This document shows, piece by piece, positions 63,299 through 64,000 of a stretch of 64,000 nucleotides of DNA (positions within the stretch are counted from its first letter, which is position 1; the number at the start of each line of letters is the position of its first letter). The notes under the pieces are model-generated. The model had not been told where the DNA came from. It saw only the letters and a program-made list of their open reading frames with translations, and did no database searches. This DNA is from Phocicoccus schoeneichii. Lineage in GTDB: Bacteria; Bacillota; Bacilli; Staphylococcales; Salinicoccaceae. Made by a program: the position numbers and the translations under genes. The stretch is taken from positions 310,001 through 374,000 of the forward strand of contig NZ_BMDB01000001.1 in NCBI RefSeq assembly GCF_014635565.1. The letters run 5' to 3'.

Positions 63299-64000
63299 TT
63301 ATTCTCCTTTAAAGAATCTTTTAGCCTTTTCAGTAAAGCTTTCATTAGATTCTTTGATTGTTTGTCCATTTAATTGTGAGAGTTTTCTAAATAGGTCTCT
63401 TTCTTCTTCAGATAGTCTTGTAGGCGTTTGAACTTTAACTGTTACAATCTGGTCACCGTATCCAAATCCATTGACATTCTTAATACCTTTTTCTCTCAGT
63501 CTAAACTTACGTCCAGATTGTGTTCCGCCAGGAACTGTTAATGAGACTTTACCTTGTAGAGTTGGAATTTCTATCTCATCACCAAGTGCTGCCTGAGAGA
63601 ATGTAATTGGAAGTTCGTAATGTACATCATCTCCATCACGTTCAAACCTACTATCTGGTTTTACTCTAAATACAATATATAAGTCTCCTGCAGGTCCACC
63701 ATTGATTCCAGGTTCACCTTGACCTTGTAGTCTAATTTGCTGCCCGTTATCGATACCTTCAGGAACAGTCACTTCAATTTCAACATTTTTAGTGATTGTA
63801 CCTGCACCATGACATTTATCACATGGGTGTTCAATTTCTTCACCAGTACCGCCACATGTAGGACATGTACGTTGAGTATGAATTTTTCCGAATGGAGTGT
63901 TTTGTTCAACAGTGACTTGACCAGTACCTGAACATGTGTGACATGTCTTTTTAGATGTACCTGGTTTAGCCCCTTCACCGTGACAGACGTCACAAAGCAC
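63299..64000 (-). CDS. dnaJ: Chaperone DnaJ, C-terminal part (cut by window edge)
   Basis: The visible 233 residues are the C-terminal part of DnaJ, the Hsp40 partner of DnaK. The zinc-binding region shows all four CxxCxGxG repeats ([24 protein letters not shown] and CDKCHGAG). Two beta-sandwich substrate-binding domains follow, with [17 protein letters not shown] and the C-terminal dimerisation tail. The J domain and start lie beyond position 64000. It is the upstream end of the prmA-rsmE-mtaB-deoC run. Confidence 0.96.
   Translation of the reverse strand: MLCDVCHGEGAKPGTSKKTCHTCSGTGQVTVEQNTPFGKIHTQRTCPTCGGTGEEIEHPCDKCHGAGTITKNVEIEVTVPEGIDNGQQIRLQGQGEPGINGGPAGDLYIVFRVKPDSRFERDGDDVHYELPITFSQAALGDEIEIPTLQGKVSLTVPGGTQSGRKFRLREKGIKNVNGFGYGDQIVTVKVQTPTRLSEEERDLFRKLSQLNGQTIKESNESFTEKAKRFFKGE

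Noticed and set aside
1-64000. CRISPR arrays, prophage, insertion sequences, integrative elements, rRNA or tRNA genes
   Set aside because: I saw no regularly spaced repeats, transposase or integrase sequences, or cloverleaf-like genes when reading the window; this was by eye, so a dedicated search could still find small ones.

Overview
The window looks like low-GC Firmicutes core chromosome from the family Staphylococcaceae. Support for this is a single-chain glycyl-tRNA synthetase behind a T-box, and staphylococcal-type neighbourhoods such as sodA next to a class B PBP, recN-argR-tlyA-dxs, gcvT-gcvPA-gcvPB with aroK and comG, zur-znuBC, and dnaJ-prmA-rsmE-mtaB. A membrane-anchored cytochrome c (cccA) next to sigA, an arrangement I associate with Bacillus and not with Staphylococcus itself, suggests a relative such as Jeotgalicoccus, Nosocomiicoccus, Salinicoccus or Macrococcus; the genus is inference. 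Nearly all genes run on the minus strand. No rRNA, tRNA, phage, insertion sequence or CRISPR array was seen.

Layout, left to right. 1-12 kb: a DUF2627 membrane protein with a CodY-like palindrome upstream, then (reading leftward) pepP-efp, accB-accC-asp23-nusB-xseA-xseB-ispA, dxs-tlyA and argR-recN, separated by hairpin terminators and new promoters. 12-18.4 kb: a lipoprotein and a small membrane protein, the lipoyl-pathway gene lipM, a cysteine-less rhodanese, and the glycine cleavage operon gcvT-gcvPA-gcvPB under a one-aptamer glycine riboswitch. 18.4-22.5 kb: aroK and the competence pseudopilus operon comGA-GF. 22.5-26 kb: DUF2626, an MBL hydrolase, DUF2759, a GluP-type rhomboid protease and 5-FCL. 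25.9-30.3 kb: pstSCAB-phoU behind four 11-bp-phased PhoP repeats. 30.3-33.2 kb: a class B PBP and sodA. 33.3-41 kb: DUF1189, ispG, znuC-znuB-zur behind a Zur operator, nfo, cshB and ispH. 41-47.1 kb: nif3-like, trmK, cccA, sigA, dnaG and ppsR. 47.1-48.8 kb: T-box and glyS on the plus strand. 48.8-52.7 kb: recO, era, cdd, dgkA, ybeY and phoH. 52.7-57.4 kb: a more accessory stretch with a RocB-like M20 peptidase, an alanine/glycine symporter, a large nested hairpin, a YwiC-like protein and a charged membrane-anchored protein. 57.4-64 kb: floA, nfeD, rpsU, deoC, mtaB, rsmE, prmA and a dnaJ cut by the window edge.

Functional threads. Four isoprenoid genes (dxs, ispG, ispH, ispA) lie within 36 kb. 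Lipoate assembly (lipM) lies beside the glycine cleavage genes that need a lipoylated H protein. Phosphate and zinc uptake each carry a recognisable autoregulatory operator. Replication, transcription and translation genes (dnaG, sigA, nusB, efp, glyS, rpsU, era, ybeY, rsmE, prmA) form the backbone. I did not find a clear undescribed defence or mobile system. The most interesting signals are regulatory sites, the solitary glycine aptamer, the apparent inversion of glyS with loss of ccpN, the nested hairpin near 55.9 kb, and the uncharacterised protein beside floA.
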